From positions 248,001-312,000 of the forward strand of contig JAIMKW010000004.1 of the NCBI GenBank assembly GCA_020692215.1: 64,000 nt of DNA, given 5' to 3'. Shown piece by piece: positions 8,949 through 18,348 of the stretch. The notes below the pieces were generated by a model. The model worked only from the letters and a program-made list of their open reading frames with translations, ran no database searches and was not told the DNA's origin. A program made the position numbers and the translations under genes. The DNA is from Sandarakinorhabdus sp. (lineage in GTDB: Bacteria > Pseudomonadota > Alphaproteobacteria > Sphingomonadales > Sphingomonadaceae). How positions within the stretch are numbered: the stretch's first letter is position 1; each line of letters opens with the position of its first letter.

Positions 8949-10121
8949 ATGAACGCGCCCTTCGACCCAGCGCGCAGTGCGCCGACAGATGCGCAGATCC
9001 GGCTGGCCGCGCAATGCCGGGACGGGACTGCCCCGCGGGACTCCCGCGATATCTCGACCGTTCCGGCAAGCGTCTACACCGATGCCGGCCGCTTTTTGCT
9101 GGAACAGGCAAAGCTGTTCCACGCCTTGCCCGTCGTGATCGGGCCTTCGGTGATGCTGCCCCAACCCGGCACCGCCATGACACAGGATGGCTTCGGCGCG
9201 CCGCTGCTGCTGATGCGCGATGCGCGCGGGGTTTTGCGCATCTTCCTCAATGCCTGCCGCCACCGCGGCACAAGGCTGGTGGATGCGCCCGAACCAACAG
9301 AAACGCCAATGGTGATATGCCCCTATCATGCCTGGTCCTACGGGCTCGACGGGCAGCTGAAGGGCGTGCCCCGGCCCGAAACCTTCCCCGGCCTGCAGAA
9401 GCCGGCGATGGGCCTGGTGGAAATTCCCGCGCGCGAGGCCGGTGGCCTGATCTGGGCGGCACCCCACCGCAAGGCCGGCATCGACGCACCGGATTTCACG
9501 CTGGCCGTGGGCCCGCTTGCGGCCGATTTCGATGCGCTGGGCCTTGGCGCCATGCATCTCTATGCCCGGCGAACCCACAAGGTGGCTTCCAACTGGAAGC
9601 TCATCATGGATGCCTTCCTCGAAAGCTATCATGTCCAGCGGCTGCACCGGAATTCGATCGCCCGCTTCTTCGAAGATGGCGTGACTGCGGGCGATGTCGT
9701 GGGGCCGCACATGCGCTCGGCGGTTGCACGGGTCGGCGGGCTGGACGGGGTCGATCTGGCTGACTGGCCGGCGCTTCGGCGCATCGTGACCTATGCCTAC
9801 CAACTGTTCCCCGCGACCGTTCTTGTCGCCAGCCCGGATTATGTGAACCTGATGGTGCTGATGCCGCAGGCGGTCGGGGAAACGCTGGTCGAGGATTTCA
9901 TGCTCATCCCCGAAGCCCCCACCGATGAAAAGGCCAAGGCGCACTGGGCGAAAAGCTGGGCGCTGCTGGATGGCATGGTGTTCGGCACCGAGGATTTCGG
10001 CGCAGCACAAGCCGGACAGCGCGGCCTCGCATCCGGTGCCATTGCAGATTTGACACTGGGCAGCCTGGAGCAGGGCATCCGCCGCTTTCACGAAACGGTG
10101 GAAGCACAGTTGGCCCGCTGA
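8949..10121 (+). CDS. Rieske non-heme iron oxygenase, alpha-type subunit
   Basis: A 390-residue ring-hydroxylating oxygenase. The Rieske [2Fe-2S] ligands are visible as C-R-H (near residue 102) and C-P-Y-H (near residue 123). The mononuclear iron site lies in the C-terminal domain at D-A-F-L-E-S-Y-H-V-Q-R-L-H, giving the two histidines and the bridging aspartate. No beta subunit, ferredoxin or reductase gene lies beside it, so it must borrow electron carriers or act outside aromatic catabolism. A longer frame exists upstream antisense to the permease gene; the ATG at 8949 begins where similarity begins. Substrate unknown; betaine- or sterol-type substrates are as plausible as aromatics. Confidence 0.88.
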   Translation: MNAPFDPARSAPTDAQIRLAAQCRDGTAPRDSRDISTVPASVYTDAGRFLLEQAKLFHALPVVIGPSVMLPQPGTAMTQDGFGAPLLLMRDARGVLRIFLNACRHRGTRLVDAPEPTETPMVICPYHAWSYGLDGQLKGVPRPETFPGLQKPAMGLVEIPAREAGGLIWAAPHRKAGIDAPDFTLAVGPLAADFDALGLGAMHLYARRTHKVASNWKLIMDAFLESYHVQRLHRNSIARFFEDGVTAGDVVGPHMRSAVARVGGLDGVDLADWPALRRIVTYAYQLFPATVLVASPDYVNLMVLMPQAVGETLVEDFMLIPEAPTDEKAKAHWAKSWALLDGMVFGTEDFGAAQAGQRGLASGAIADLTLGSLEQGIRRFHETVEAQLAR

Positions 10122-10137
10122 TTGCCCGTGCTGTGCT

Positions 10138-10335
10138 TCAGGCGATGATATCGGGGATCAGCAGGTCGTTGATCGCAGCAATCTCGTCTTTCAGGCGCAG
10201 CTTGCGCTTCTTCAGGCGGGCAATCTGCAGCAGGTCGGCCGTCGGCGAGCGCGCCAGCGCGTCGATCGCTGCATCCAGATCACGGTGCTCCTGTGTCATC
10301 ACATGAAGCCGCGCCTTGAGTTCCGCTTCGTCCAT
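10138..10335 (-). CDS. DUF465 / YdcH family small protein
   Basis: A 65-residue, highly charged helical protein with the DUF465 pattern: H-x2-L-D near residue 18, the stretch I-A-R-L-K-K-R-K-L-R-L-K-D-E-I near residues 39-53, and a short hydrophobic tail. Proteins of this family are common in alphaproteobacteria, probably form helical hairpins, and have no established function. It faces away from a second, shorter DUF465 gene across 319 bases. Confidence 0.85.
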   Translation of the reverse strand: MDEAELKARLHVMTQEHRDLDAAIDALARSPTADLLQIARLKKRKLRLKDEIAAINDLLIPDIIA

Positions 10336-10654
10336 TGCTGCCCGTCCATCCCCGCCCGTTCAACCGACCATTTCCAATGGCAGCCAGCTGCGAAGCCATG
10401 CATTGGATATCTTCGCAGAACAGCCGCCCCTTGGCCATAAGCCAGCCTTGCGTCAACCGGGCGCCGAGTCGGGGCCACGGTCCATCCGGTCTGTTCGTCT
10501 CTGCCACAGGATATGGCGGCTCCACCTGCTGCATACCCACAGCATCATGATTTTCGCGAGGCGCCGCGCAAAGCCGCTGACAAGTCGCCCACAGCATGAT
10601 TTACTGCTTGCCCACCCGTTTCGGGTGCGCTGTTGAGGGAAAGGAATCGCCACC
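10336..10654. other. Gene-free divergent spacer between two DUF465 genes
   Basis: 319 bases with no convincing gene. It must hold both divergent promoters. Visible details are an imperfect direct repeat of CCACAGCAT(C)ATGATT near 10540 and 10590, and a perfect small hairpin (10613-10618 with 10622-10627, TTT loop) 27 bases before the downstream ATG. Frames running through it give low-complexity translations without similarity. No tRNA-like fold was recognised. Confidence 0.5.
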
Positions 10655-10819
10655 ATGGCCACCGCTCATCTCGAAGCCCTGAATGCCCGGCACGCCAGCA
10701 TCGACGGGCAGATCGCAGCCGAGATGACACGCCCGAAACCCGATACCGTCCGCCTTGGCCAGTTGAAGCGCCAGAAGCTGAAACTGAAGGAAGAGATGAC
10801 CCGGCAGCTTTCAGCCTGA
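10655..10819 (+). CDS. Short DUF465 / YdcH family protein
   Basis: A 54-residue protein with the same layout as the gene at 10138-10335: an N-terminal helix with L-N-A-R-H-A-S-I-D, then L-G-Q-L-K-R-Q-K-L-K-L-K-E-E-M, which is the strongest DUF465 signature. A GAGGGAAAGG purine run precedes the ATG. It is a paralogue of its divergent neighbour but shorter by about ten residues at the C-terminus. Function unknown. A tandem repeat array begins 11 bases after its stop. Confidence 0.8.
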   Translation: MATAHLEALNARHASIDGQIAAEMTRPKPDTVRLGQLKRQKLKLKEEMTRQLSA

Positions 10820-10830
10820 GGCGCTTCCGC

Positions 10831-10926
10831 TCAGGGCATTGAGTGTTCAGGGCATTGAGTGTTCAGGGCATTGAGTGTTCAGGGCATTGGTTGATCAATG
10901 CGTTGAGTGATCAAGGCACTGAGTCC
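10831..10926. repeat. 16-bp tandem repeat array, six units
   Basis: Six consecutive 16-base units. The first three (10831-10846, 10847-10862, 10863-10878) are identical with sequence TCAGGGCATTGAGTGT; the next three have drifted but keep the TCA start and the GCATTGAG core. The array fills the space between the convergent ends of the small DUF465 gene and dksA. The identical copies at one end and degenerate copies at the other look like recent slippage expansion. It may act as a transcription boundary or be neutral. Confidence 0.9.
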
Positions 10927-10929
10927 GCG

Positions 10930-11415
10930 TCAGTCGTCCCGGCTGACGCGCTCCTCCCGCTCATGCCGTTCCTGCGCCTCCAGGGTCATCGTCGCGATCG
11001 GGCGCGCTTCCAGCCGCTGCAGCGAAATCGGTTCACCGGTAATCTCGCAATAGCCATAGTCGCCGCTTTCGATCCGCCGCAGCGCCGAATCGATCTTGGC
11101 AATCAGCTTGCGCTGCCGGTCTCGTGTGCGCAGTTCCAGCGCCCAGTCGGTTTCGGATGAGGCGCGATCCGTCTGGTCGGGCTCCTGAAGCGGGCCCTCC
11201 TTCAGCGTGTCGAGCGTGGCTTTGGCTTCCACAGCGATGTCTGCCTTCCACTTCAGCAGCTTGCTGCGAAAATAGGCCAGCTGGCGCTCGTTCATGAAGG
11301 GTTCGTCCTCCGAAGGACGATAGTCCAGGGGGAGTTCCAGTCGCTGCAGCTCGGCAACCAGGCCGCCATGCTCGAAGATGTCGGCTTCATCCCGCTTTAC
11401 CTGTGCATCAGACAT
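10930..11415 (-). CDS. dksA: RNA polymerase-binding protein DksA, single-cysteine type
   Basis: A 161-residue DksA/TraR family protein. The N-terminal coiled-coil contains L-A-Y-F-R-S-K-L-L-K-W-K and the tip region with D-R-A-S-x-E-T-D. The C-terminal globular part reads Y-G-Y-C-E-I-T-G-E-P-I. Canonical DksA has a four-cysteine zinc finger; here only one of the four positions is Cys and the second pair is replaced by T-M-T-L, as is common in alphaproteobacterial DksA. It works with ppGpp at the secondary channel of RNA polymerase to retune promoters under starvation. The start at 11415 is set by AGGAGG ten bases upstream; a longer frame upstream was rejected. Confidence 0.93.
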   Translation of the reverse strand: MSDAQVKRDEADIFEHGGLVAELQRLELPLDYRPSEDEPFMNERQLAYFRSKLLKWKADIAVEAKATLDTLKEGPLQEPDQTDRASSETDWALELRTRDRQRKLIAKIDSALRRIESGDYGYCEITGEPISLQRLEARPIATMTLEAQERHEREERVSRDD

Positions 11416-11640
11416 ATACGCGTCCTCCTGATCCCGTTCGCCGCTGTCTTTTCCACCGGCTGACATGGTCATTCGCGCCACCTCATTGCCTGCAGTCACC
11501 AGCCTGTCCCGGAAGCGGTCTCCACCACCGCATCCCCTCGCTCGCATGGCGCGCCCATAGCCGAGCGCCCAAATCGGGGCAAGGCAAACGGCTGTTACGC
11601 TGACAAAATTTTCATATGCGGCAAGTGTGCAACACAGATT

Positions 11641-12539
11641 TCAGAAACGCAGCATCCTGGCCTTTGCCACACCGCCCGAAACAGCGGCGCGCGCTTCCAC
11701 CACAGCCAGCGGTTCCACCACACAGGCCATCAAGTGCGCATTGGCATGCAGCAGGCGCTCGCTGTCCAGCATCACGCCGATATGGCCGGGCCAGAAGGCA
11801 ATATCGCCGCGCCGGGCTTCGCCATGGGGCACATCCGCACGCGTGTCAGCCGCCTGCATGTCGCTGTCCCGCCGGCAGCGGTGGCCGGCCAGCATCCGCC
11901 CCATCTGGACAAGGCCCGAGCAATCCACTCCCGCCCGGCTGCGCCCGCCCCAGCGGTAGGGGGCGCCAAGAAACCGCTCGGCAATGCCTGCCCAGTCCTG
12001 CGCCAGCGCCCCATCCGCGGCCAGCAGGTGCCGCCGGTGCAGAAACCGGCCAGCATGAGGGCCCGAAGCGATCACCACGAACCGCTCGTCATGCGCTTCC
12101 CAGCCAAGGCGCGATCCCATGGGCAGGGCGGCGATCACTTCGGCCTTGATGTAGGGCTGCGCGAACAGCAGCGCATCACCGGGGCCGATCATCCCTTCGG
12201 TGAACGCGTCCTCAGCCGCTGCCGGCGCCAGTGCATCCAGCGCCACATGGCCGACATAGCGATCGTGCAGGCAATAGCCCCAGCCAAAGCCATGGCCGCT
12301 GTCCAGCAGGGCAAAGCGTTCGCCGGGCAGCAATTCGCTGGCGGCCGCGGCATCGCGCCGGTCGGCCGTCAGAACTGGCACCTGCCGAAGCGCCACCATT
12401 TCCACGGGCTTCACATAATGTGGCACCGCCACAAGGTCTGCCAGCGCGTAATCGGCAAGGTCTTCACGCCAGGCTGCGATGCGGGGATCCAGCGGCCCCA
12501 GAGGCATTGCGTTGCGCGGCCCGGAAATGCGGGTCATCT

Positions 12540-12543
<4 letters not shown>
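11641..12543 (-). CDS. NlpC/P60 family (C40) peptidoglycan endopeptidase
   Basis: A 300-residue hydrolase with two SH3-like regions (roughly residues 30-170) and a C-terminal NlpC/P60 domain. The catalytic cysteine is in V-D-C-S-G-L near residue 210, the histidine in G-H-I-G-V-M, and the third polar residue in H-A-N-A-H. Such enzymes cleave peptide stems of peptidoglycan, often D-Glu to meso-DAP. No signal peptide is visible, so it probably acts on recycled muropeptides in the cytoplasm or the start is misplaced. GTG at 12543 overlaps the stop of the aminopeptidase gene; an ATG two codons later is the alternative. Third gene of the hemB-aminopeptidase unit. Confidence 0.88.
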
Positions 12544-13933
<1,390 letters not shown>

Positions 13934-13937
<4 letters not shown>

Positions 13938-14929
13938 GCGTTCAGAAGCCTCGCTGCGTGCGGCGCGTGATAGCTCAAAATGCCCGACGCGCCGGCCCGC
14001 CGGAACGCCATCAGGATTTCCAGCACAACCTTGTCCCGCTCCATCATGCCTGCTGCAACCGCTGCCTCCACCATCGCATATTCACCCGACACGCAATAAG
14101 CGAACACCGGAACATCGAACCGCTCGGCAACGCGCTGCACGATATCCAGATAGGGAAGGCCGGGCTTCACCATCACGCTGTCTGCGCCCTCGGCGATGTC
14201 CAGAGCCACTTCGCGAAGCGCCTCGCGCGCGTTCGCAGGATCCATCTGATAGCCCTTCTTGTCGCCTTTCAGATAGCCGCCCGCCCCAACGGCATCGCGG
14301 AACGGCCCATAGAAGCCCGATGCATATTTGGCGGCATAGGCCATGATCTGCGTATCGTGAAAGCCAAAGGATTCCAGCGCCGCACGGATGGCGCTGATCC
14401 GGCCGTCCATCATGTCGGATGGCGCCACGATATCGGCGCCCGCGCGGGCCTGGTTCAGCGCCTGCTTCACCAGAACCTCGACCGTCGCATCGTTCAGCAC
14501 ATGGCCGGTCTCGTCGATCAGGCCGTCGTGGCCGTGGCTGGTGTAGGGGTCCAGCGCCACATCGCTCAGCAGGCCGACATTGGCGCCGCTGTCACGGATC
14601 GCCTGCAAAGCGCGGCAGACGAGATTGTCGGGGTTCAGTGCTTCCTTCCCGTCCTCGCTCCGCCTGTCGGCCGGCGTATAGGGGAACAGCGCGATGGCGG
14701 GGATGCCCAGCGCTTCGGCCTCCTTGGCCAGCGCCGGCAGACGATCGACCGAATGGCGGAACACGCCCGGCATGGTTTCGATCGGCTCGGCAAGATCCGT
14801 TCCCTCGCGCACGAACAGCGGCCAGATCAGGTCTGCTGGCGAAAGCCGTGTCTCCGCAACCAGCGCACGGGACCATCCGGCACGCCGCAGCCGCCGCATT
14901 CGTGTTCCGGGAAATTCGCCGATGCTCAT
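13934..14929 (-). CDS. hemB: Delta-aminolevulinic acid dehydratase (porphobilinogen synthase)
   Basis: A 331-residue heme-biosynthesis enzyme that condenses two 5-aminolevulinate molecules. The Schiff-base lysines lie in M-V-K-P-G-L-P-Y (near residue 258) and in the region around residues 202-210, and the family motif A-P-S-D-M-M-D-G-R is at about residue 175. The region corresponding to the metal site reads D-V-A-L-D-P-Y-T-S-H-G-H-D-G; Asp in place of the cysteines marks the magnesium-type enzyme rather than the zinc type. It is first in the operon with the M17 and NlpC/P60 genes and divergent from a small unknown gene across 67 bases. Confidence 0.97.
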
Positions 14930-14996
14930 CAGATGTCTCTATCTCCTGTTCCGGGCGTGTAGCGCGCGGACAATCCCTGCGCTAGCCTGCGTTGCC

Positions 14997-15377
14997 ATGG
15001 CCCTGTTCCCAACCGACGAACTGGAAGCGCTGCTGATCCTGAAGGCCAAAAGCGGCTCTGCCATCAGCTATGGCGAGGTGTTTCATTGGTTCGGGCACCG
15101 TTTCCAGCGCTTTCAGGTCGGCCAGCTGTGCGCGGCCCTCGAAGAGGTGGACAGCCTGCAGCGTGGGCGAGGGCGTCCCGAGCTGGCCTCTCTTGTGGTT
15201 CGCGCGTCCGACGCGCTGCCGGGGCAGGGCTGGTGGCTCTCCAAATCGCACGATCCGTGGGACGGGCTTTTCGTCGGGCCGGAAGCGGCCGCCTTTGTGC
15301 GAAAGCACCAGCAACGCGCCTATGATTTCTGGGCTGAAACCGGCAGTGCACCCGTCGCGCGCGCCCCTATCAGCTGA
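14997..15377 (+). CDS. Conserved protein of unknown function
   Basis: A 126-residue soluble protein. The N-terminus (L-E-A-L-L-I-L-K, then S-Y-G-E-V-F-H-W-F-G) and a later G-Q-G-W-W-L-S segment look like conserved blocks, and the second half is rich in aromatic residues. I recall comparable small proteins next to heme genes in sphingomonads but cannot name a domain. No signal peptide, metal site or membrane segment is visible. The ATG at 14997 is inside a longer open frame that runs antisense into hemB, so this start is the most upstream reasonable one. It is divergent from hemB. Confidence 0.65.
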   Translation: MALFPTDELEALLILKAKSGSAISYGEVFHWFGHRFQRFQVGQLCAALEEVDSLQRGRGRPELASLVVRASDALPGQGWWLSKSHDPWDGLFVGPEAAAFVRKHQQRAYDFWAETGSAPVARAPIS

Positions 15378-15498
15378 CAGCACCGCCCAAGACCATCGCC
15401 GCCCTTCTCGAAATTGCCGGGTTAGCCCTCTTCTCCACTAGCTTGCCGTGCCGCGCGGCCTTTCGCAGAACAGACGGGAAGACCAGGGAGAGATGCGC

Positions 15499-16500
15499 AT
15501 GAAGACCCGCCAATGGCTGCTGGCAGACCACCCCCGCGGACGCCCGCTGAAAGACAGCGATTTCCGGCTGACCGAAACAGACCTTCCCGAACCCGGCCCC
15601 GGACAGGCGCTTCTGCAGGTTCTGTGGCTGGGCTTCGATCCGGCGCAAAAGGGCTGGGCGGAAAATGTGGCGGATTATGTGGCGCCCATGGCGCTTGGCG
15701 ATGTGATGCGCGGCAGCGGCATCGCGCGCGTGGTGAAATCGAACACACCGCGCCTGAAGGAAGGCGGGCTCTACGCCGGGATGACCTGCTGGACCGAGTG
15801 GCTGATAACCGACGGGCAGGGCTTCGAGCCTGTTCATCCTGATCTGCCACCCACCGCAATGCTGTCCGTTCTGGGAACGACAGGGCTTACCGCCTGGTGC
15901 GGCCTGTTCAAGCTGGGGAAGCCGCAGCCGGGGGATACGGTGCTGGTTTCGGGTGCGGCGGGCGCCACGGGTTCCACTGTTGGGCAGCTCGCAAAGGTGG
16001 CGGGCTGCCGCGCCATCGGAATCGCGGGCGGAGCGGAAAAGTGCCGCTGGCTGGTGGAAGAGGCCGGCTATGATGCCGCGATCGATTACAAGGCCGGCAA
16101 TCTTCGTGCCCAGCTGAAAGAGCTGGCACCCAATGGCGTCGACGTGATTTTCGACAATGTCGGCGGCAGCATTCTGAATGATATGCTGGGCCATATTGCA
16201 ACAGGCGCGCGGATCGTGATTTGCGGCGGCATTTCGCGCTACGAAACCGGCACCATGCCGGCTGGCCCGGAAAACTACTTCAACCTGGTGTTCCGCCGGG
16301 CCACCATGTCGGGCTTCATCGTGCTGGATTGGGCCAGCGAATTCCCGGCGCTGCGCAAGCGTCTGGCCGGGCTGGTGAATGATGGCAGGCTGGTGTTCCG
16401 GGTGGATGAACAGCACGGGTTCGAAAACACCCCGCGCACCCTTATGCGCCTGTTCACCGGCGAAAATCGCGGCAAGCAGGTGCTGAAGATCGCCGAATGA
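15499..16500 (+). CDS. NADP-dependent medium-chain reductase, zinc-free (CurA/2-alkenal reductase type)
   Basis: A 333-residue member of the leukotriene B4 dehydrogenase-like MDR group, which reduces the C=C bond of enones or alkenals with NADPH. The nucleotide-binding segment V-S-G-A-A-G-A-T-G-S-T-V-G lies near residues 150-165 and G-I-A-G-G-A-E-K-C shortly after; the lysine there typically contacts the NADP phosphate. Structural zinc cysteines are absent, as expected. An ATG six bases earlier exists, but AGGGAG ends two bases before it and eight before 15499, so 15499 was chosen. It is a clear paralogue of the gene at 22777 in the catabolic island. It stands alone, followed by two hairpins. 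Confidence 0.88.
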   Translation: MKTRQWLLADHPRGRPLKDSDFRLTETDLPEPGPGQALLQVLWLGFDPAQKGWAENVADYVAPMALGDVMRGSGIARVVKSNTPRLKEGGLYAGMTCWTEWLITDGQGFEPVHPDLPPTAMLSVLGTTGLTAWCGLFKLGKPQPGDTVLVSGAAGATGSTVGQLAKVAGCRAIGIAGGAEKCRWLVEEAGYDAAIDYKAGNLRAQLKELAPNGVDVIFDNVGGSILNDMLGHIATGARIVICGGISRYETGTMPAGPENYFNLVFRRATMSGFIVLDWASEFPALRKRLAGLVNDGRLVFRVDEQHGFENTPRTLMRLFTGENRGKQVLKIAE

Positions 16501-16513
16501 CATGCAGATGCCG

Positions 16514-16545
16514 GCTGCTGGAAGCAGCTTTGGCCAGGAGGCCAA
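16514..16545. terminator. Possible double-hairpin terminator
   Basis: Two adjacent perfect hairpins: 16514-16519 with 16523-16528 (GGA loop), and 16530-16535 with 16540-16545 (AGGA loop). They start 14 bases after the reductase stop and are followed by a short T run (16550-16553). A role as terminator is plausible; the T tract is short. Confidence 0.5.
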
Positions 16546-16697
16546 GGCATTTTGTGGCGAAGCGCTAAGGGAAGCCAGAGCCACGCCCCGGGTCAGAAAC
16601 TGTAAAGAATTTGCATTTCGCGTTTATGTTACTTGCGTAAAATTGGTTGTTGATTCATCGTGAATATGGGGTCGGTTCTCGATAAGAGAGCATAAAG

Positions 16698-17798
16698 ATG
16701 CAACAATTTTCAGTAGAGAATGCTATTGAAAAAATTAATCACGGATTTGGATACGATTCACTATATTTATACCTTCGCAATATAAATACGATATTGATGG
16801 CGAAAGAGATTTATATCGCCTATCGCCGAAAAAGCGATGTGCAGATAGTTGCGAGTTATAATAGATCTATTTTTTCTCCAAATTTCTGGTCACATGATAT
16901 CAAAATATCAAAAATCTTTTTTGAAGAGATTAATTCACCAAAGTACATAAATGTCTATTGTGATAAGAAATATTCGAATGAATCAGCAAAAAAAATAATA
17001 ACATACAATTATCCGATTTTATTTTTGCCAGATGGTTCTTGTGTTACTCTCACTTGTATAGATGAATTTTTAGACTTTCAGGGTCGGGAGATTGACAAGC
17101 ATTTGCTTCGTGATGGTGTCGAGTTGCTGTCTCGGTACTTCCGCCTGCTTGTCGAATTATGTGCTGAAAGGCCTAGTGTTCTGGAAGGGAGGCCTGCATA
17201 TCCTTTGCGCGTTTCCGAAGCGCCTGGACATTATGATCCAGGCGTTTCGGCTGGTCTCGAGGACAGTTCAGTCACATCGCGATTTTTGTTGGAGACGCTG
17301 GTTCGCAAACGCCGGGTTCTGGTTCGAGACAATGTTGCCTATACCGCAGTGCGGACATGGCGAGCGCCGATACGGGATTGGCAGTTGGCTGCCCTAAAAG
17401 CGATCAAGAGTGCATCGGCGCATCCTTTCGTCGAAGGGGCCGCCAGCGAGCTGGTAGGAGCAGGAAGTCAGATTGCCGGCAAGTCGGCCTTCGACGCCAT
17501 CACGGCTGTGCCGTGTGGCCATAGTGGGCCAGATTGCCTGTCCTGCAAACTCGCAGCAGCTGTCGCAGCTCTCTTGAACCTGCCCTTCCGCCCTGTCTTC
17601 GATCAAATCGATGTGAAGGGATCATCGCACCCTAAAACCAATGCTCGGCGACCCAAGATGCGATTGAACGATCCCGCTCCAGGACGGTATCTTTTGATCG
17701 ATGATGTTGCGACATCCGGGGCTCACATTTCCGAGGCAACCAATCTGTTGAGGGCCGCAGGCTCCACAGTCCTCCCCCTTGTCTATATTGCCGCCTGA
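16698..17798 (+). CDS. Orphan protein: GAF-like N-terminus plus phosphoribosyltransferase-type C-terminus, A+T-rich 5' half
   Basis: A 366-residue protein. The C-terminus (about residues 332-344) has L-L-I-D-D-V-A-T-S-G-A-H, the PRPP-binding loop of type I phosphoribosyltransferases, preceded by a GSSHPKTNARRP stretch and a cysteine cluster C-G-H-S-G-P-D-C-L-S-C near residue 275; ComF-like enzymes are the nearest group I can suggest. Residues 1-150 are Ile/Lys/Tyr/Asn rich and look like a GAF-type sensor domain, but this is uncertain. Base composition is the striking point: 16921-16980 has 16 G+C of 60, 16741-16800 has 19 of 60, while 17641-17700 has 33 of 60 and the surroundings are higher still. 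AAGAGAG precedes the ATG by seven bases. No neighbour explains it; no pathway can be named. Confidence 0.7.
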   Translation: MQQFSVENAIEKINHGFGYDSLYLYLRNINTILMAKEIYIAYRRKSDVQIVASYNRSIFSPNFWSHDIKISKIFFEEINSPKYINVYCDKKYSNESAKKIITYNYPILFLPDGSCVTLTCIDEFLDFQGREIDKHLLRDGVELLSRYFRLLVELCAERPSVLEGRPAYPLRVSEAPGHYDPGVSAGLEDSSVTSRFLLETLVRKRRVLVRDNVAYTAVRTWRAPIRDWQLAALKAIKSASAHPFVEGAASELVGAGSQIAGKSAFDAITAVPCGHSGPDCLSCKLAAAVAALLNLPFRPVFDQIDVKGSSHPKTNARRPKMRLNDPAPGRYLLIDDVATSGAHISEATNLLRAAGSTVLPLVYIAA

Positions 17799-17835
17799 CG
17801 AAAGGTCTCAAATACATAAGCTTGGTGGATTGCGC

Positions 17836-18219
17836 CTATCTGTACTTGGGCGCGAAGGCCCTGATGCCCGCCAGCAGGATCGCGATCATCACCGCTTCGG
17901 CAACCATCGGCGGGAAGGCCGTTGGCGCCACGCCATCGAACGCAAGGCTGACGAACCGGCCGAACAGGGCAATTCCCAGCAGTGCCAGCGGCACCTTCAG
18001 CGGTGCCGGCTGCATCCGCCATGCGCCGATCAGCGCAAACAGGCCGCCCGTCAGGAAAAATGCCGGGAAGTCAGCCCTGATGGTGGCAAGTCCCTGGATT
18101 CCCACAGGATCGAGGAAGAACTGTCCCGCCATTTCGCGCGGGTGGACAAGGAACAGCAACCCGATGGCAAGGTTGAACAGGCCGACAAGACCGATGATGA
18201 TGCGCAGGATGGTTTTCAT
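17836..18219 (-). CDS. DUF4345-type small membrane protein
   Basis: A 127-residue protein with four hydrophobic segments (residues about 3-24, 50-65, 74-95, 105-120), and a family-like H-P-R-E-M-A-G-Q-F-F segment near residue 26. It resembles the DUF4345 family of inner-membrane proteins, whose function is unknown. It is convergent with the GAF/phosphoribosyltransferase gene and lies 129 bases downstream of the LuxR-type gene on the same strand, so the two may be co-transcribed, though a pair of CCTGTCAGC repeats sits between them. Confidence 0.7.
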   Translation of the reverse strand: MKTILRIIIGLVGLFNLAIGLLFLVHPREMAGQFFLDPVGIQGLATIRADFPAFFLTGGLFALIGAWRMQPAPLKVPLALLGIALFGRFVSLAFDGVAPTAFPPMVAEAVMIAILLAGIRAFAPKYR

Positions 18220-18301
18220 CTGATTCTCCGTGCCGCTTGGCTTGTCGGGGCTGAACCGAAGGGCAAGTTTCGGCGCAGCAAGTGTCGGATTTATACAACA
18301 A

Positions 18302-18340
18302 CCTGTCAGCTTTTTGCCGGAACCCTGTCAGCCTGTCGGG
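18302..18340. promoter_or_regulatory. CCTGTCA-type direct repeats before the DUF4345 gene
   Basis: CCTGTCAGC occurs at 18302-18310 and 18324-18332 (22 bases apart) and a third partial copy CCTGTCGG follows at once. Similar CCTGTC(C/A) units recur at 25536 and 25553, ahead of the P450 gene. The spacing suits binding by a dimeric regulator such as the adjacent LuxR-type protein, but no palindromic lux box is present. Confidence 0.3.
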
Positions 18341-18348
18341 CCTGGCGG

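Noticed and set aside
10280..10597. Minus-strand open frame across the DUF465 spacer
   Set aside because: Gly/Arg/Asn-rich translation without similarity, no ribosome site, and it overlaps the start of a real DUF465 gene.
10613..10627. Perfect small hairpin before the short DUF465 gene
   Set aside because: Six base pairs in high-G+C DNA are common; no riboswitch or attenuator features accompany it.
16605..16617. 13-mer identical to one near the sigma-54 promoter at 2358
   Set aside because: No sigma-54 promoter follows it here, and chance matches of this length are expected in a 64-kb window.
17092..17397. Open frame overlapping the middle of the GAF/phosphoribosyltransferase gene
   Set aside because: Cys/Trp/Ile-rich out-of-frame translation without similarity; the main frame is continuous across it.
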